A stretch of DNA of 64,000 bases, taken from contig NZ_BOOK01000004.1 in assembly GCF_016863195.1 (NCBI RefSeq), positions 62,001 through 126,000 on the forward strand, read 5' to 3'. A program made the position numbers and the translations under genes. The notes below the pieces were generated by a model. The model made no database searches, had not been told where the DNA came from, and was given only the letters and a program-made list of their open reading frames with translations. Below, piece by piece: positions 41,993 to 51,249 of this stretch (the stretch's first letter is position 1; every line of letters begins with the position of its first letter). Origin of the DNA: Paraplanobispora takensis (GTDB lineage: Bacteria > Actinomycetota > Actinomycetes > Streptosporangiales > Streptosporangiaceae).

Positions 41993-44491
41993 CTATCGCT
42001 TGATACGGGTCATCTTCGGGTCGAAGAGGGGTTCGGCGGCCACCTCGGCGGGCACCCGCCCGCCGGAGTACCCCACCTCGACGGCCGTGCCCGGTTCCGC
42101 CGCGCCGGCCGGCAGCCAGGCGTAGGCGACGGCCCGGCCGAGGGTGTGCGCGTAGGCGGCGCTGGTGACGTAGCCGGCGGCCCGTCCCCGGTGGAAGACC
42201 GGCTCCCTGCCCATGACGACCCGCTCGGTGAGCAGCGGCACCAGCCTGCGGGCCGCCTCCCCGCCGAGGGCCTCCAGGGCCGGGCGGCCGACGAAGTCCT
42301 TGTCCATCCGCACGGCCCAGCCCAGCCCGGCCTCGTGCGGCCGGTGCTCCGGCGTCATGTCCACGCCCCACAGCCGGTAGCCCTTCTCCAGCCGCAGGCT
42401 GTTGAAGGCGGCCCGGCCCCCGGCGGCGACGCCGTACCGGCGGCCCGCCTCCCACAGCAGGTCCCACAGCTTCAGGCCGACGTCGGCGGTGGTGTAGATC
42501 TCCCAGCCCAGCTCGCCGACGTAGGACAATCGCATCATGGTCACCGGCACCTGGCCGAGGTACCCGGACTTGAGGGTGAAGTAGCGGAAGCCCTCGTTCG
42601 ACAGGTCGAGGTCGGTGAGCGGCTGCACCAGGTCGCGCGCGTGGGGTCCCCAGACGCCGACGCAGCACGTCCCGGCGGTGACGTCCCGCACGCTCACGCC
42701 CGGCGGGGCGTGGCGCCGCAGCCAGGCGAGGTCGAGGTTGCCGTTGGCGCCCACCTGGAAACGGTCCTCGGCCAGCCGGGCCGCGGTCAGGTCGGACCTG
42801 ATCCCGCCCGCGGAGTCGAGCAGCAGCGTGTAGGTGACCGAGCCCGGCGGCCTGTCCACGTTGTTGGTGGTCATGCGCTGCAGGAAGGCCGCGGCGCCCG
42901 ACCCGGCGACCTCGACGCGCTTGAGCGGCGTCATGTCGTACAGGGCCACGCGCTGCCGGGTGGCCCACGCCTCGGCCGCGGCGATCGGCGACCAGTACCG
43001 GGCGGCCCAGGCGTCCCGCGCCCCCGCGCCGACGAACTCCTCGGCATCGGGCGCGAGCCGTACCGGATCCTCCAGCAGCGCCGCGTTGGCCTCGAACCAG
43101 TGCGGCCGCTCCCAGCCCGCCGCCTCCAGGAAGAAGGCGCCCAGCTCGCGCTGGCGGGGGTGGAACGGGCTCGTCCGCATCGGCCGGGGCGACTCCATCG
43201 GCTGCAGGGGATGGATGACGTCGTAGACCTCGACGAAGTTCTGCCGGCCGCGCTCCTCGACGAAGGCGGGCGCCAGCTGCACCTGCTCGAAGCGTTCGAC
43301 CTCGCACTCGTGCAGGTCGACGGTGGAGTGGCCGTCCACCAGCCACTCGGCCAGCGCCCTGGCGACCCCGGCCGAGTGGGTCACCCAGACCGCCTCGGCG
43401 ATCCAGAGGCCGTCCAGTCCCGGTGCCGGGCCGATCAGGGGGAAGCCGTCGGAGGTGAAGGAGAAGATCCCGTTGATGCCCTCCTCGGGCTTGGACTCCC
43501 CCAGCGCCGGCATCAGCTCGACCGCGTCCCTCCAGGCGGGGTCGAAGTCGGCGGGGGTGAACTCCTGGACCGACGGCATGACCGTGGCCCGCAGCGCGAT
43601 CTCGTCCTGCCGGACGGGCATCGGCCGGTGGGCGTAGGAGCCGACGCCGACCCTGTCGGCGTGCTGGCGGAAGTACAGGTCGCGGTCCTGGTGGCGCAGG
43701 ATGGGCCGTACGGCCTCCGTCTCCCCGTCGCAGTCGCCGGCCAGCGCGGGCAGCGGGCCCGAGCGGGCGTACTGGTGGGCCAGGGGCAGCAGCGGCACGG
43801 TCAGTCCGGCGAGTTCCCCGATCGCCGGGCCCCAGAATCCCGCCGCGCAGACGACGACGTCCGCCGGCATCGTCACCCGCCCGGCCGCGCCCGACCCGGA
43901 CACCCGGGGATCCGCGATCACCTCGGCGGTCACCCCGATGACCCGGTCGCCCCGCCGCTCCAGAGCGACCACCCGGTGGCCGGGCAGGAAGCGCGCGCCC
44001 CGCCCGATCGCCGCGCGGGCCTGGGCCTCACCGCAGCGCACCGCGCTCGCCAGGCCGTCGGAGGGGACGTGGAAGCCGCCGAGGAGCACCGAGGGGTCGA
44101 GCAGCGGCCACAGCTCGACGCAGCGCTCCGGGCCGGCCAGCTCGCTCTCGATCCCCCAGGAGGCGGCCCAGCCGTGCTTGCGGTGCAGGTCCTGCCAGCG
44201 CTCGGGGGTGGTGGCGACCTCCAGGCCGCCGACCTGGTCGAAGCAGGGGCGGCCGTCGAGCGACAGCTCCCGGTACTTGGCGACCGTGTAGGCGGCGAAC
44301 TCGGTCATCGCCTTCGACGGGTTGGTCTGGAAGACCAGGCCGGGGGCGTGGGAGCTGGAGCCTCCCGTGGCGAACAGCGGCCCCTGGTCGAGCACCGTGA
44401 CATCGGTCCAGCCCCGGACGGTGAGCTCGTCGGCGAGGGCGCACCCCACGATGCCGGCACCGATGATCACAACACGAGGCCGGCCCGCCAT
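41993..44491 (-). CDS. dmg: Dimethylglycine oxidase (FAD- and folate-dependent)
   Basis: 832 residues, the size of Arthrobacter-type dimethylglycine oxidase. N-terminal FAD Rossmann fold with [16 protein letters not shown]48 in [17 protein letters not shown] matches the His that carries covalent FAD. FAD oxidase core (to about 400), then GcvT-like THF domain with [41 protein letters not shown] and [11 protein letters not shown]. It converts N,N-dimethylglycine to sarcosine, passing the methylene group to THF, and reduces O2 to H2O2. ATG 44491 follows GGAGGG by 6 bases. It is upstream of soxB-D-A and feeds them with sarcosine. Confidence 0.92.
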   Translation of the reverse strand: MAGRPRVVIIGAGIVGCALADELTVRGWTDVTVLDQGPLFATGGSSSHAPGLVFQTNPSKAMTEFAAYTVAKYRELSLDGRPCFDQVGGLEVATTPERWQDLHRKHGWAASWGIESELAGPERCVELWPLLDPSVLLGGFHVPSDGLASAVRCGEAQARAAIGRGARFLPGHRVVALERRGDRVIGVTAEVIADPRVSGSGAAGRVTMPADVVVCAAGFWGPAIGELAGLTVPLLPLAHQYARSGPLPALAGDCDGETEAVRPILRHQDRDLYFRQHADRVGVGSYAHRPMPVRQDEIALRATVMPSVQEFTPADFDPAWRDAVELMPALGESKPEEGINGIFSFTSDGFPLIGPAPGLDGLWIAEAVWVTHSAGVARALAEWLVDGHSTVDLHECEVERFEQVQLAPAFVEERGRQNFVEVYDVIHPLQPMESPRPMRTSPFHPRQRELGAFFLEAAGWERPHWFEANAALLEDPVRLAPDAEEFVGAGARDAWAARYWSPIAAAEAWATRQRVALYDMTPLKRVEVAGSGAAAFLQRMTTNNVDRPPGSVTYTLLLDSAGGIRSDLTAARLAEDRFQVGANGNLDLAWLRRHAPPGVSVRDVTAGTCCVGVWGPHARDLVQPLTDLDLSNEGFRYFTLKSGYLGQVPVTMMRLSYVGELGWEIYTTADVGLKLWDLLWEAGRRYGVAAGGRAAFNSLRLEKGYRLWGVDMTPEHRPHEAGLGWAVRMDKDFVGRPALEALGGEAARRLVPLLTERVVMGREPVFHRGRAAGYVTSAAYAHTLGRAVAYAWLPAGAAEPGTAVEVGYSGGRVPAEVAAEPLFDPKMTRIKR

Positions 44492-44575
44492 GCACCCTCC
44501 GGGTGTCCCTAATGCAGAAAAACCACCGGACTATTCACGAACATAAGGTGCGAAGCGGGACCGAACAAGAGGGGA

Positions 44576-44962
44576 TCAGGAGCGGCCGTAGGAGTCTTCG
44601 AGCCGCTCGATGTCGTCCTCGTCGAAGTAGCCGAAGGCGATCTCCATGATCCGGGCGACCGGGCCCGAGGAGCTGAGCCGGTGAGTCTGACCTGCCCGGA
44701 TGAGCACGCGGTCGCCGACGGCCGGCTCCGTGCGCACGCCGTCGATCTCGAAGACCAGGCCGGGGTCCAGGGCCACCCACAGCTCGTCGCGGTGCTCGTG
44801 ACGCTGCAGGCTGAGGCGCTGTCCCGGAGCGACGGTGATGACCTTCACCGTGGTCGGCTCGTTGAGGGTGTAGCGGTCGAACGCACCCCAGGGACGCTCG
44901 TCGCGCACAACCGCGCCGAGCCGGTCGACTTCCAGCAAGATGGCCTCCATCGGCTCCGTCAT
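44576..44962 (-). CDS. Cupin-domain protein, phosphomannose isomerase type II-like
   Basis: 128 residues. A single beta-barrel cupin of the type II mannose-6-phosphate isomerase C-terminal kind: RPWGAFDRYTLNEPTTVKVITVAPGQRLSLQRHEHRDELWVALDPGL, with a His/His/Glu metal set (RHEHRDE) and GDRVLIRAGQTHRL supplying a further His. Standalone versions of this domain are common in actinomycetes, sometimes acting on sugar phosphates or as regulators of sugar metabolism. The ATG at 44962 has a weak site upstream. It is 84 bases upstream of the dimethylglycine oxidase gene on the same strand and may share its transcript, but a link to methylamine metabolism is not evident. Confidence 0.85.
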   Translation of the reverse strand: MTEPMEAILLEVDRLGAVVRDERPWGAFDRYTLNEPTTVKVITVAPGQRLSLQRHEHRDELWVALDPGLVFEIDGVRTEPAVGDRVLIRAGQTHRLSSSGPVARIMEIAFGYFDEDDIERLEDSYGRS

Positions 44963-45090
44963 GTATCCGGAGACTCTGGCACCGCCGCATGACGGATGCG
45001 CATTATTCGTGCAACCAGTCTATTAACTTTGCCAGTCAGATTCCCTGACTTTTGTGATGGAGACCGCCCGGGCCCACCCCGGACCCCTCA

Positions 45091-45140
45091 GGTCCGCTCG
45101 GGTTCACCCGGGTCCACTCGGGTTCGCTCAGGCTCGCTCA
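45091..45140. repeat. 10-bp imperfect tandem repeat at the 3' end of the SDR gene
   Basis: Five 10-bp units with consensus GGTTCGCTCG: GGTCCGCTCG (45091), GGTTCACCCG (45101), GGTCCACTCG (45111), GGTTCGCTCA (45121) and GGCTCGCTCA (45131). The array reaches the stop codon of the leftward SDR gene (45138). Confidence 0.65.
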
Positions 45141-45896
45141 GGTGAGGAGGATCCCGCCGTCGACCGGGATGACCGCGCCGGTCACGTACGACCCGGCGTC
45201 GCTGGCCAGGAAGACGGCGGCGGCCACCAGCTCGGCCGGGTCGCCGGCGCGCTTCATCAGGACCCGGTTCTCCAGCTGCCAGGCCATGTATCCCTCGGCG
45301 TACTGCTCGGTCATCTCCGAGGCGAAGAAGCCCGGCTCCAGGCAGTTGACCCGGATGCCGCGCCGCGAGGTCCACTGCTGGGCCAGGTCGCGGGTGAGGC
45401 CGACGACCCCCGCCTTGGAGGCGCTGTAGGCCGCCTGCGGCAGACCGGCGGTGGTCTCCCCGAGGATGCTGCCGATGTTGACGATCGAGGAGCCGGGCCG
45501 CATGACCCGGGCGCAGGCCTGCGCCATCCAGTAGGTGCCGTGCAGGTTGATCTCCACGACCTGCCGGAACTGCTCGGGCGTCTCCTTCAGAGCGGGCACC
45601 GCGGTGCCGACGCCGGCGTTGTTGATCAGGATGTCCACCGCGCCCAGTTCCGCGCCCGCCGCGTCCACCAGCGCCTGGCAGTCCTCGGGCCTGGTCACGT
45701 CGGTGGCCACCGCCACGCACCGACGGCCGGTCTCCTCGACCAGTGCCCTGGTCTCCTCCAGCCGGTCCTTGCGGCGCGCGCCGATCACGATGTCGGCTCC
45801 CGCCTCCGCCAGCCCGCGGGCGAAGGCGACCCCCAGGCCCGACGAGGCGCCGGTGACGATCGCGACCTTGCCGTCCAGCCGGAATCGGTCGAGCAT
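45138..45896 (-). CDS. SDR-family oxidoreductase
   Basis: 252-residue classical short-chain dehydrogenase/reductase. NAD(P)-binding TGASSGLG (15-22), acidic/basic residues after the second strand (GARRKDRL) suggest NADPH preference, NNAG (92-95), catalytic Ser143, Tyr157 and Lys161 (YSASK), and a C-terminal GAVIPVDGG. The start ATG 45896 has GGGAG about 6 bases upstream; a longer frame from 45923 is less likely. It lies between the cupin and the repeat-type protein and its substrate cannot be told. Glucose dehydrogenase-like or 3-oxoacyl-ACP reductase-like enzymes share this layout. Confidence 0.93.
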   Translation of the reverse strand: MLDRFRLDGKVAIVTGASSGLGVAFARGLAEAGADIVIGARRKDRLEETRALVEETGRRCVAVATDVTRPEDCQALVDAAGAELGAVDILINNAGVGTAVPALKETPEQFRQVVEINLHGTYWMAQACARVMRPGSSIVNIGSILGETTAGLPQAAYSASKAGVVGLTRDLAQQWTSRRGIRVNCLEPGFFASEMTEQYAEGYMAWQLENRVLMKRAGDPAELVAAAVFLASDAGSYVTGAVIPVDGGILLT

Positions 45897-46047
45897 GCGG
45901 ATCTCCCTGTGTGCGGCGAACATACCGAATGAGATTCTAGAGGCGGTCGGCCGTGCCGGCGCCGACCGGCCGGCCGTACCGCCGCGAGAGCCTCCGCACC
46001 GGCCGGTACGGCGCCGCGGAACGACAGCGCCTACCGCGGGAACAGGA

Positions 46048-46085
46048 CGGCCCCGCGGCGGCGTGGAAGCCGTACCGCGGGGCCG
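46048..46085 (-). terminator. Hairpin downstream of the 46103 gene
   Basis: CGGCCCCGCGG (46048-46058) and CCGCGGGGCCG (46075-46085) make a perfect 11-bp stem with a 16-base loop, 18 bases past the stop of the leftward gene at 46103. Confidence 0.7.
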
Positions 46086-46102
46086 CGTGTCTCACGGAGC
46101 GC

Positions 46103-48379
46103 TCAGAGCCCGTACTCCTTGGTGATGCGCTCGTGCCGCTCGACCTCGATGTCCACGGCCTTGGCCAGGTCGAGCCAGGCCAGCGGGTGCACCCAGCGCT
46201 CGGTCGCGTCGTCGAGCACCGCGTCCAGCTCGGCCGGGGAGACCTCCGGCGGGATCGCGATCCAGCCGAACACGCCGGGAAGCGACTCGCCCGTGGTCGG
46301 GTGCGTCACGGCGTAGTCGTCATCGCTGTAGACCCACATCGGCCAGCCGCGCTCGACCATGACCTCGTTGAACTCGGTCCAGTCGGCCTCGCTGGGCGCC
46401 GCGCCGTCGAAGAACCAGCTCGTGTAGCCGCCGGGGCGCAGCATGCTGACCGCCGCGAACGGCGGGATGAAGCCCTCCTGCTCCTCCGGGCTCTCCGGGA
46501 TGGGCTCCAGCAGTGCCGGGTCGAAGACGACCACGTCACCGGCGTTGTAACCCATGCCGGGGGGCTGCGGGATGGCCAGGCGCGCCGTCGCCGGGCCGGT
46601 GCGCACGCCGACGATCGAGCGCTGGCTGCCGTCGGGGGCGGGCAGGATGATGCGCACCAGGCCCATCTCCTCCTCGATCGGCCCCTCGCTCGACTGCAGC
46701 GGCATGCCGATCTTGGCGGCTCCGGCGCGGACGGTCTCCCAGTCCTCGGCGGCGGTCGCCATCGTGATCATCCGCCAGACGTCCTCCGCCTCGATCTCCT
46801 CGGAGTCGAGGACCTCGCGCAGGATCGACGCGCCCTCGGCGTTGTCGCCGTTCTGCTGGACGGCCGTGGCCCACAGGCGTCGCGCCTCGATGCCGGCGCC
46901 CGCCGCGACGGCCGCCTCGCCCTCGGCGGCGGCCTGCTCCCAGCGCTCCCGGGCGCGGTAGAGGCGGCCGAGCGCCAGGTGGCGCCGGCCTTCGGGCAGC
47001 AGCTGCGCCATCTGCTCCAGCCGCTCGTCCTGACGCGCCTCGATCAGCAGGCCGGTCAGGTAGGAGACGTCCTGCTCGTCGGCGGTCCCGATGTCACCGG
47101 AGTCCACCAGCATGGTCCAGTAGATGTCGGCGCCCTTGGCCGGGTAGCCGAGGAAGCCGAGCGTGGTCGTGTGGCGGCGGGTGGCCTCGACGTCCTGCCC
47201 GGACATCGGGGCCAGCCAGCCCACCCAGCGCTCGGGGTCGGCGTTGAAGCCGTCGGCCGCGTCGAAGTAGCCGACGAGCTCGTCCTGAGGGCCGGGGGCG
47301 TCCGGCACGGTCACGTTGCCGGCGGCCACCCGCAGGACGGCGATGCGCTCGGTGATGCCGGCGTCGTTCTTGAGCTCGCCCGCGGTGGACTCGGCGAGGT
47401 CGGCCAGCATGCGGGCCTGCCAGACGCCCTTGCGGCCGACGGCCAGGTCACCGGCGACGAGCGCGAGCTCGGCCCGCGCCCGGTAGGCGCCCATCACCGC
47501 GAAGTAGTCGATCCACTGCTTGAGGACCCGGCCGAGCTGCCAGCTGTTGGTGATCTGCGCGGATTCGGCGAGCAGGCGCACGGCGCGCGCCCACTCGACC
47601 CAGTCGCGGGGGTGGTCGCCGACCACGTCGAGGTCGGGCAGGGCCTCCACGGCCTCCGGCACGCGGTTGAGGGTGGCGAGCACGAGCGCGCGCAGCACGC
47701 CCTCGCGGCGCTCCTTGGCCACCGGGTCGTCGGGCTTGAAGCCGGTCGCGGCCTCCAGCGCGGTGAGCGCGTCCTGCGGCCGGCCGGCGGCGAGCAGCGC
47801 GCGTGCGGAGGCCGCCCCCAGCTCCCAGCTCGCCTCGCGGCCCGCGGCGCCCAGCTCCGCCACCGCGGACTCGGCGTGCGCGACGGCCTCCTCGGACCGG
47901 CCGGCGTCGAGCAGTGCGGCGACGCGCTGCTCGGCGAAGGCGGAGAAGGCGGGAGAGGCCGCCTCCACCTGGGCGGCGGTCAGGGCCCGCAGCCGCTCGT
48001 CCGCGTAGCCGGGGCCGTCGGTGTTGCCCTGGGTCACCGCCAGCGCCAGCACGGCGCCCGGGGCGGCCGGGCAGTCGCGCACGTCTTCGCGCTCGGCGAA
48101 CTCCACCAGGGTCCGCGCGTCGTCGAGGGCGACCACGCCCTGGGCGCGGTCGCCGACCCGCCCGACCAGGTGCCAGTAGCGGGCGTAGAACTCCAGCCAG
48201 GGCTGTCCCAGGTTCTCCGCCTGCTGCGCGATGGCCGGCGCCATCACGTCGAGCTGGGAGTAACGGCCCTCCAAGGCCTGGGCGGGCACGTCGCCGATCG
48301 CCATCGCCAGTCCGGTGTTCCCGGCTTCGTGCAGTTGCCGCTGGGTCTCTCCGACCCAGGCCCAGATGTCCACGTCCAT
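46103..48379 (-). CDS. Large helical-repeat (tetratricopeptide-like) protein of unknown function
   Basis: 758 residues, soluble. The sequence is a run of helical A/L/E-rich pairs (LALAVTQGNTDGPGYADERL, AVAHAESAVAELGAAGREAS, RALVLATLNRVPEAVEALPD, AGSILREVLDSEEIEAEDVW) with TPR-like spacing, and a C-terminal region (about 590-758) that is beta-rich and ends in VHPLAWLDLAKAVDIEVERHE. No enzyme motif was recognised. N-terminus MDVDIWAWVGETQRQLHEAG has no signal peptide. It has no clear operon mates: the SCO6745-type gene starts 51 bases before it on the same strand and may be co-transcribed. The N-terminus resembles scaffold proteins of actinomycetes, but I cannot name it. Confidence 0.75.
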   Translation of the reverse strand: MDVDIWAWVGETQRQLHEAGNTGLAMAIGDVPAQALEGRYSQLDVMAPAIAQQAENLGQPWLEFYARYWHLVGRVGDRAQGVVALDDARTLVEFAEREDVRDCPAAPGAVLALAVTQGNTDGPGYADERLRALTAAQVEAASPAFSAFAEQRVAALLDAGRSEEAVAHAESAVAELGAAGREASWELGAASARALLAAGRPQDALTALEAATGFKPDDPVAKERREGVLRALVLATLNRVPEAVEALPDLDVVGDHPRDWVEWARAVRLLAESAQITNSWQLGRVLKQWIDYFAVMGAYRARAELALVAGDLAVGRKGVWQARMLADLAESTAGELKNDAGITERIAVLRVAAGNVTVPDAPGPQDELVGYFDAADGFNADPERWVGWLAPMSGQDVEATRRHTTTLGFLGYPAKGADIYWTMLVDSGDIGTADEQDVSYLTGLLIEARQDERLEQMAQLLPEGRRHLALGRLYRARERWEQAAAEGEAAVAAGAGIEARRLWATAVQQNGDNAEGASILREVLDSEEIEAEDVWRMITMATAAEDWETVRAGAAKIGMPLQSSEGPIEEEMGLVRIILPAPDGSQRSIVGVRTGPATARLAIPQPPGMGYNAGDVVVFDPALLEPIPESPEEQEGFIPPFAAVSMLRPGGYTSWFFDGAAPSEADWTEFNEVMVERGWPMWVYSDDDYAVTHPTTGESLPGVFGWIAIPPEVSPAELDAVLDDATERWVHPLAWLDLAKAVDIEVERHERITKEYGL

Positions 48380-48430
48380 GGCACGCCAGTCTGCCAGGTC
48401 GGGGAGGATGCCCCAAACGGCCCGGCCCTC

Positions 48431-49180
48431 CTACCCCGCGCGGCCCACGAGTTCCACCAGCTCCGCCGACTCCCGCTCGTCCAGCACCGAGAAGGCGGGG
48501 GCCATCAGCCGGTCGGTCAGCTCCTCGGCCTCGGCCCGCAGCGCGACCCGCTCCGGACCGGGCGTCGGGTACGGCTCCGGCCACTCGAAGAAGCGCGCCA
48601 CGGTCTCGCCCGAGGACAGGCCGAGCGGGGTGCCGTCGTGCGCGGCCAGGAGCGTGGCCTCCAGCGGCGTCAGGCCCGTGGCCAGCACGGCCACCGCGTG
48701 CAGGCCGCCGCGCAGCTCGCGGACCAGGTGCAGCAGCTGGGCGAGCCGGGCGGGGGCGTCACCGGGCAGCGGCAGGCTCCGCCATCCGGCGAAGATCGGG
48801 GCACCCAGGACGTCGGCGTTGTCCACCACCGGCTCCAGCAGCTCGGCCAGGCGCGCGGCCCCGTCGAACCCGCCGAGCCTGCGCCGTCCCCAGTCGTGGC
48901 AGGCGCCCGCGTAGAGCTCGACCGCCTTGTCGACCGGCAGACCCCTGCCGGCCTCCCAGTTCTCCCTGACGTGCTCGGCGGGGAAGAAGACCGCGGCCGC
49001 CACGATCACGTCCGCGTCGACCTCTCCGAGCACCCCGCACCGCCCGCGGAAGTACAGCGCCCGCGCGCCGAGGCCCGTGCTCTCGCACAGCGCCTTGGCC
49101 TCGCGCGAGATCATGAACCCCCCGCCGAGAAGCCCGATTCCCCCCTTGACCGCCGCCGCCGTCGCCAGTGCGTCCGCCAT
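48431..49180 (-). CDS. SCO6745-family protein
   Basis: 249 residues. Helical protein with N-terminal DALATAAAVKGGIGLLGGGFMISREAKALCESTGLGARALYFRGRCGVLGEVDADVIVAAAVFFP and a C-terminal FFEWPEPYPTPGPERVALRAEAEELTDRL, the pattern of the actinobacterial SCO6745 family (function unknown). Several family members have an HTH-like N-terminus. Start 49180 was chosen because GAGGAAGG lies 6-13 bases upstream; the longer frame to 49243 is an unlikely N-terminus. It lies leftward of dapF (75-base gap). Confidence 0.8.
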   Translation of the reverse strand: MADALATAAAVKGGIGLLGGGFMISREAKALCESTGLGARALYFRGRCGVLGEVDADVIVAAAVFFPAEHVRENWEAGRGLPVDKAVELYAGACHDWGRRRLGGFDGAARLAELLEPVVDNADVLGAPIFAGWRSLPLPGDAPARLAQLLHLVRELRGGLHAVAVLATGLTPLEATLLAAHDGTPLGLSSGETVARFFEWPEPYPTPGPERVALRAEAEELTDRLMAPAFSVLDERESAELVELVGRAG

Positions 49181-49255
49181 GCCGATCCTTCCTCTCGGTC
49201 TACCTGAGGAACCCAGCATTGCGCACAGAACAATCTTCGGCAAGCGGGACCCGCC

Positions 49256-50062
49256 TCAGAGATCGACCTCGCCCGAGGCCACGAGGACGGCCGGGCCGGA
49301 CAGATAACTGGTCCGCTCGTCGAGGGTGACGGTGACGGTGCCGCCGAGGACCTCGACCTCCCAGGTGCCGGTCGTCTCGCCCGCCAGGCGCGCGGCGGCC
49401 ACAGCCGAGGCGACCGAGCCGGTGCCGCACGAACGCGTCTCGCCCGAGCCCCGCTCGAAGACCCGCATCACGACCCGGCGCGGGCCCACCGCGTTGAGCA
49501 GTTCGACGTTCACCCCGTGCGGGAAGGCCGCCGGGTCGAAGCCGGGCTGCCGGGTCAGGTCGAGCCCGGCCACCGGGTCGCCGATGACGCAGGCCAGGTG
49601 CGGGTTGCCCATGTCGACGCGGAGCCCGCCGTACTCCTTGCCCGAGACGGTCGCGCTGCTCTCGCCCAGCACCCGGGGCATCCCCATGTCGACGGTCACG
49701 TCACCGGTCTCCGCCAGCCGTACCCGCTTGATCCCGCCCCGCGTCGCCACGCCGAACTCACCCGCCCCGGCCAGCCCGGAGTCCACGAGATAACGGGCGA
49801 AGACGCGCGTGCCGTTGCCGCACATCTCTGCCACGCTGCCGTCGGAGTTGCGGTAGTCCATGAACCACTCGGCCTCGCCCGCCTGATCGGCCACCTCCGG
49901 GCTGAGCTTGGTCCGCACCACCCGCAGCACCCCGTCCCCGCCGATCCCGGCCCTGCGGTCGCACAACGCGGCCACGAGCGCGCCGGACAGCTCCAGCTCC
50001 CCGTCCACGTCGGGAATGATGACGAAGTCGTTCTCGGTGCCGTGACCCTTGACGAAGCGCAT
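49256..50062 (-). CDS. dapF: Diaminopimelate epimerase
   Basis: 268 residues. Interconverts LL- and meso-diaminopimelate for lysine and peptidoglycan synthesis. The two catalytic cysteines are C81 (EMCGNGTRV) and C212 (RSCGTGSVASA), and the GGDGVL and NSDGSVAEM blocks are typical of the family. ATG at 50062 is followed by MRFVKGHGTENDFV, the usual N-terminus. It is 221 bases downstream of miaA in the same orientation, with a long repeat-bearing gap between them. Neighbouring dapF-miaA-miaB is conserved in actinomycetes. Cytoplasmic. Confidence 0.97.
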   Translation of the reverse strand: MRFVKGHGTENDFVIIPDVDGELELSGALVAALCDRRAGIGGDGVLRVVRTKLSPEVADQAGEAEWFMDYRNSDGSVAEMCGNGTRVFARYLVDSGLAGAGEFGVATRGGIKRVRLAETGDVTVDMGMPRVLGESSATVSGKEYGGLRVDMGNPHLACVIGDPVAGLDLTRQPGFDPAAFPHGVNVELLNAVGPRRVVMRVFERGSGETRSCGTGSVASAVAAARLAGETTGTWEVEVLGGTVTVTLDERTSYLSGPAVLVASGEVDL

Positions 50063-50076
50063 GGCCCTACCTTATG

Positions 50077-50215
50077 GCGACGCTGCGCGTCGCGGCTCGG
50101 GGGCTTCTCGATCCGGCTCCCGCCCTCGTCACGTCCTCGCTGTGTTGATGGCCGTGCTGCGCACGGCGGCTCGGGGGCTCCTTGGTCCGGCTCCCGCCCT
50201 CGTCACGTCCTCGCT
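50077..50215. repeat. Two copies of a 65-bp intergenic repeat with covarying hairpins
   Basis: Copy 1 spans 50077-50141, copy 2 spans 50151-50215. Each starts with a 7-bp stem, TGC loop hairpin: GCGACGC-TGC-GCGTCGC (50077-50093) and GCCGTGC-TGC-GCACGGC (50151-50167). The stem sequences differ but both pair perfectly. Each continues with a near-identical tail containing CGGCTCGGGGGCT, then TCCGGCTCCCGCCCTCGTCA and CGTCCTCGCT. Confidence 0.85.
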
Positions 50216-50222
50216 TCGCTGC

Positions 50223-50301
50223 GGGCGTTCCTCCGTTGGTTCACCGGCGCCCCCTCGCGGGCTCCGGGCGTTCCTCGGTTGCTTCACCGGCGCCCCCTCG
50301 C
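50223..50301. repeat. Two copies of a 36-bp repeat overlapping the miaA 3' end
   Basis: GGGCGTTCCTC-(C/G)-GTTG-(G/C)-TTCACCGGCGCCCCCTCGC occurs at 50223-50258 and 50266-50301. The second copy covers the last six codons of miaA, so the gene's end lies within the repeat. Confidence 0.85.
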
Positions 50302-51213
50302 AGATGTCCCGTTATGGATTTCGGCGAGGGCCTGTTGCAGGAGGTCGGGGGCCTGCTGGGGGAGCCAGGTGACGCGGGGGTCGCGGCGGAACCAGGATTC
50401 CTGGCGGCGGACGAACCTGCGGGTCGCCCGGATCGTCTCGTCCTTGGCCTGCTGCTCGGTCCACTCCCCCGACAGCAGGCGCAGGACCTGCGCGTAGCCC
50501 AGGGCGCGGCTGGCCGTGAGGCCCTCGGCCAGGCCCTGCTCCGCCAGCTCGCGCACCTCCTTCACCAGCCCGGCCTCCCACATGCGCTCCACCCGCAGGG
50601 CGATCCGCTCGTCGAGCACGTCCCTGGGCACCTCCACGCCCAGTTGCACGCTGTCGTAGACCGCGTCGTAGGACGGCATCGTGGCCGAGAACGGCCGGCC
50701 GGTCAGCTCGATGACCTCCAGCGCGCGCACGATCCTGCGGCCGTTGCCCGGCAGGATCGACTCGGCCGCCCGGGGGTCGAGCTCGCGGAGCCGCTTGTGC
50801 AGCGGGGCCGGGCCGTGCAGGTCCAGCTCGCCCTCCAGGCGGGCCCGGATCCGCGGGTCCGTACCGGGGAACTCCAGGTTGTCGAGCGCGGCCCGCACGT
50901 AGAGGCCCGACCCGCCCACCAGGATCGGCACCGTCCCCCTGGCCCGCAGGTCGTCCATCAGCGGCCGGACCAGCGCCTGGTACTCCGCCACGCTCGCGGT
51001 CTTGCGCACGTCCCAGATGTCCAGCAGATGGTGCGGGACGCCGCGCCGCTCGGCCACCGTCAGTTTCGCCGTACCGATGTCCATGCCCCGGTACAGCTGC
51101 ATGGAGTCGGTGTTGACGACCTCCCCGCCCAGTTCGAGGGCGAGGTCCACGGCCAGGTCGGACTTGCCGGCCGCGGTGGGGCCGACGACGGCGATGACGG
51201 GTAGCTCAGGCAC
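50284..51213 (-). CDS. miaA: tRNA dimethylallyltransferase
   Basis: 309 residues. Adds a dimethylallyl group to A37 of tRNAs reading UNN codons, the step before MiaB thiomethylation. P-loop GPTAAGKS (11-18), the [15 protein letters not shown] block, and [17 protein letters not shown] mark the family. The C-terminal residues lie in an intergenic-type repeat. It lies 36 bases from ogt on the same strand and upstream of dapF. Miab and MiaA are in the same neighbourhood but not one operon. GTG/ATG choice: ATG 51213 follows a poor site (TCGGCGTGCC-like), so start confidence is moderate. Confidence 0.96.
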   Translation of the reverse strand: MPELPVIAVVGPTAAGKSDLAVDLALELGGEVVNTDSMQLYRGMDIGTAKLTVAERRGVPHHLLDIWDVRKTASVAEYQALVRPLMDDLRARGTVPILVGGSGLYVRAALDNLEFPGTDPRIRARLEGELDLHGPAPLHKRLRELDPRAAESILPGNGRRIVRALEVIELTGRPFSATMPSYDAVYDSVQLGVEVPRDVLDERIALRVERMWEAGLVKEVRELAEQGLAEGLTASRALGYAQVLRLLSGEWTEQQAKDETIRATRRFVRRQESWFRRDPRVTWLPQQAPDLLQQALAEIHNGTSARGRR

Positions 51214-51249
51214 GCCGACCAGTCTCCCAGCCCGCGGGCCCCCGCCGGG

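Noticed and set aside
45953-49207. Open frame of over 1000 codons on the plus strand
   Set aside because: Antisense shadow of the repeat-type and SCO6745 genes; low-complexity composition.
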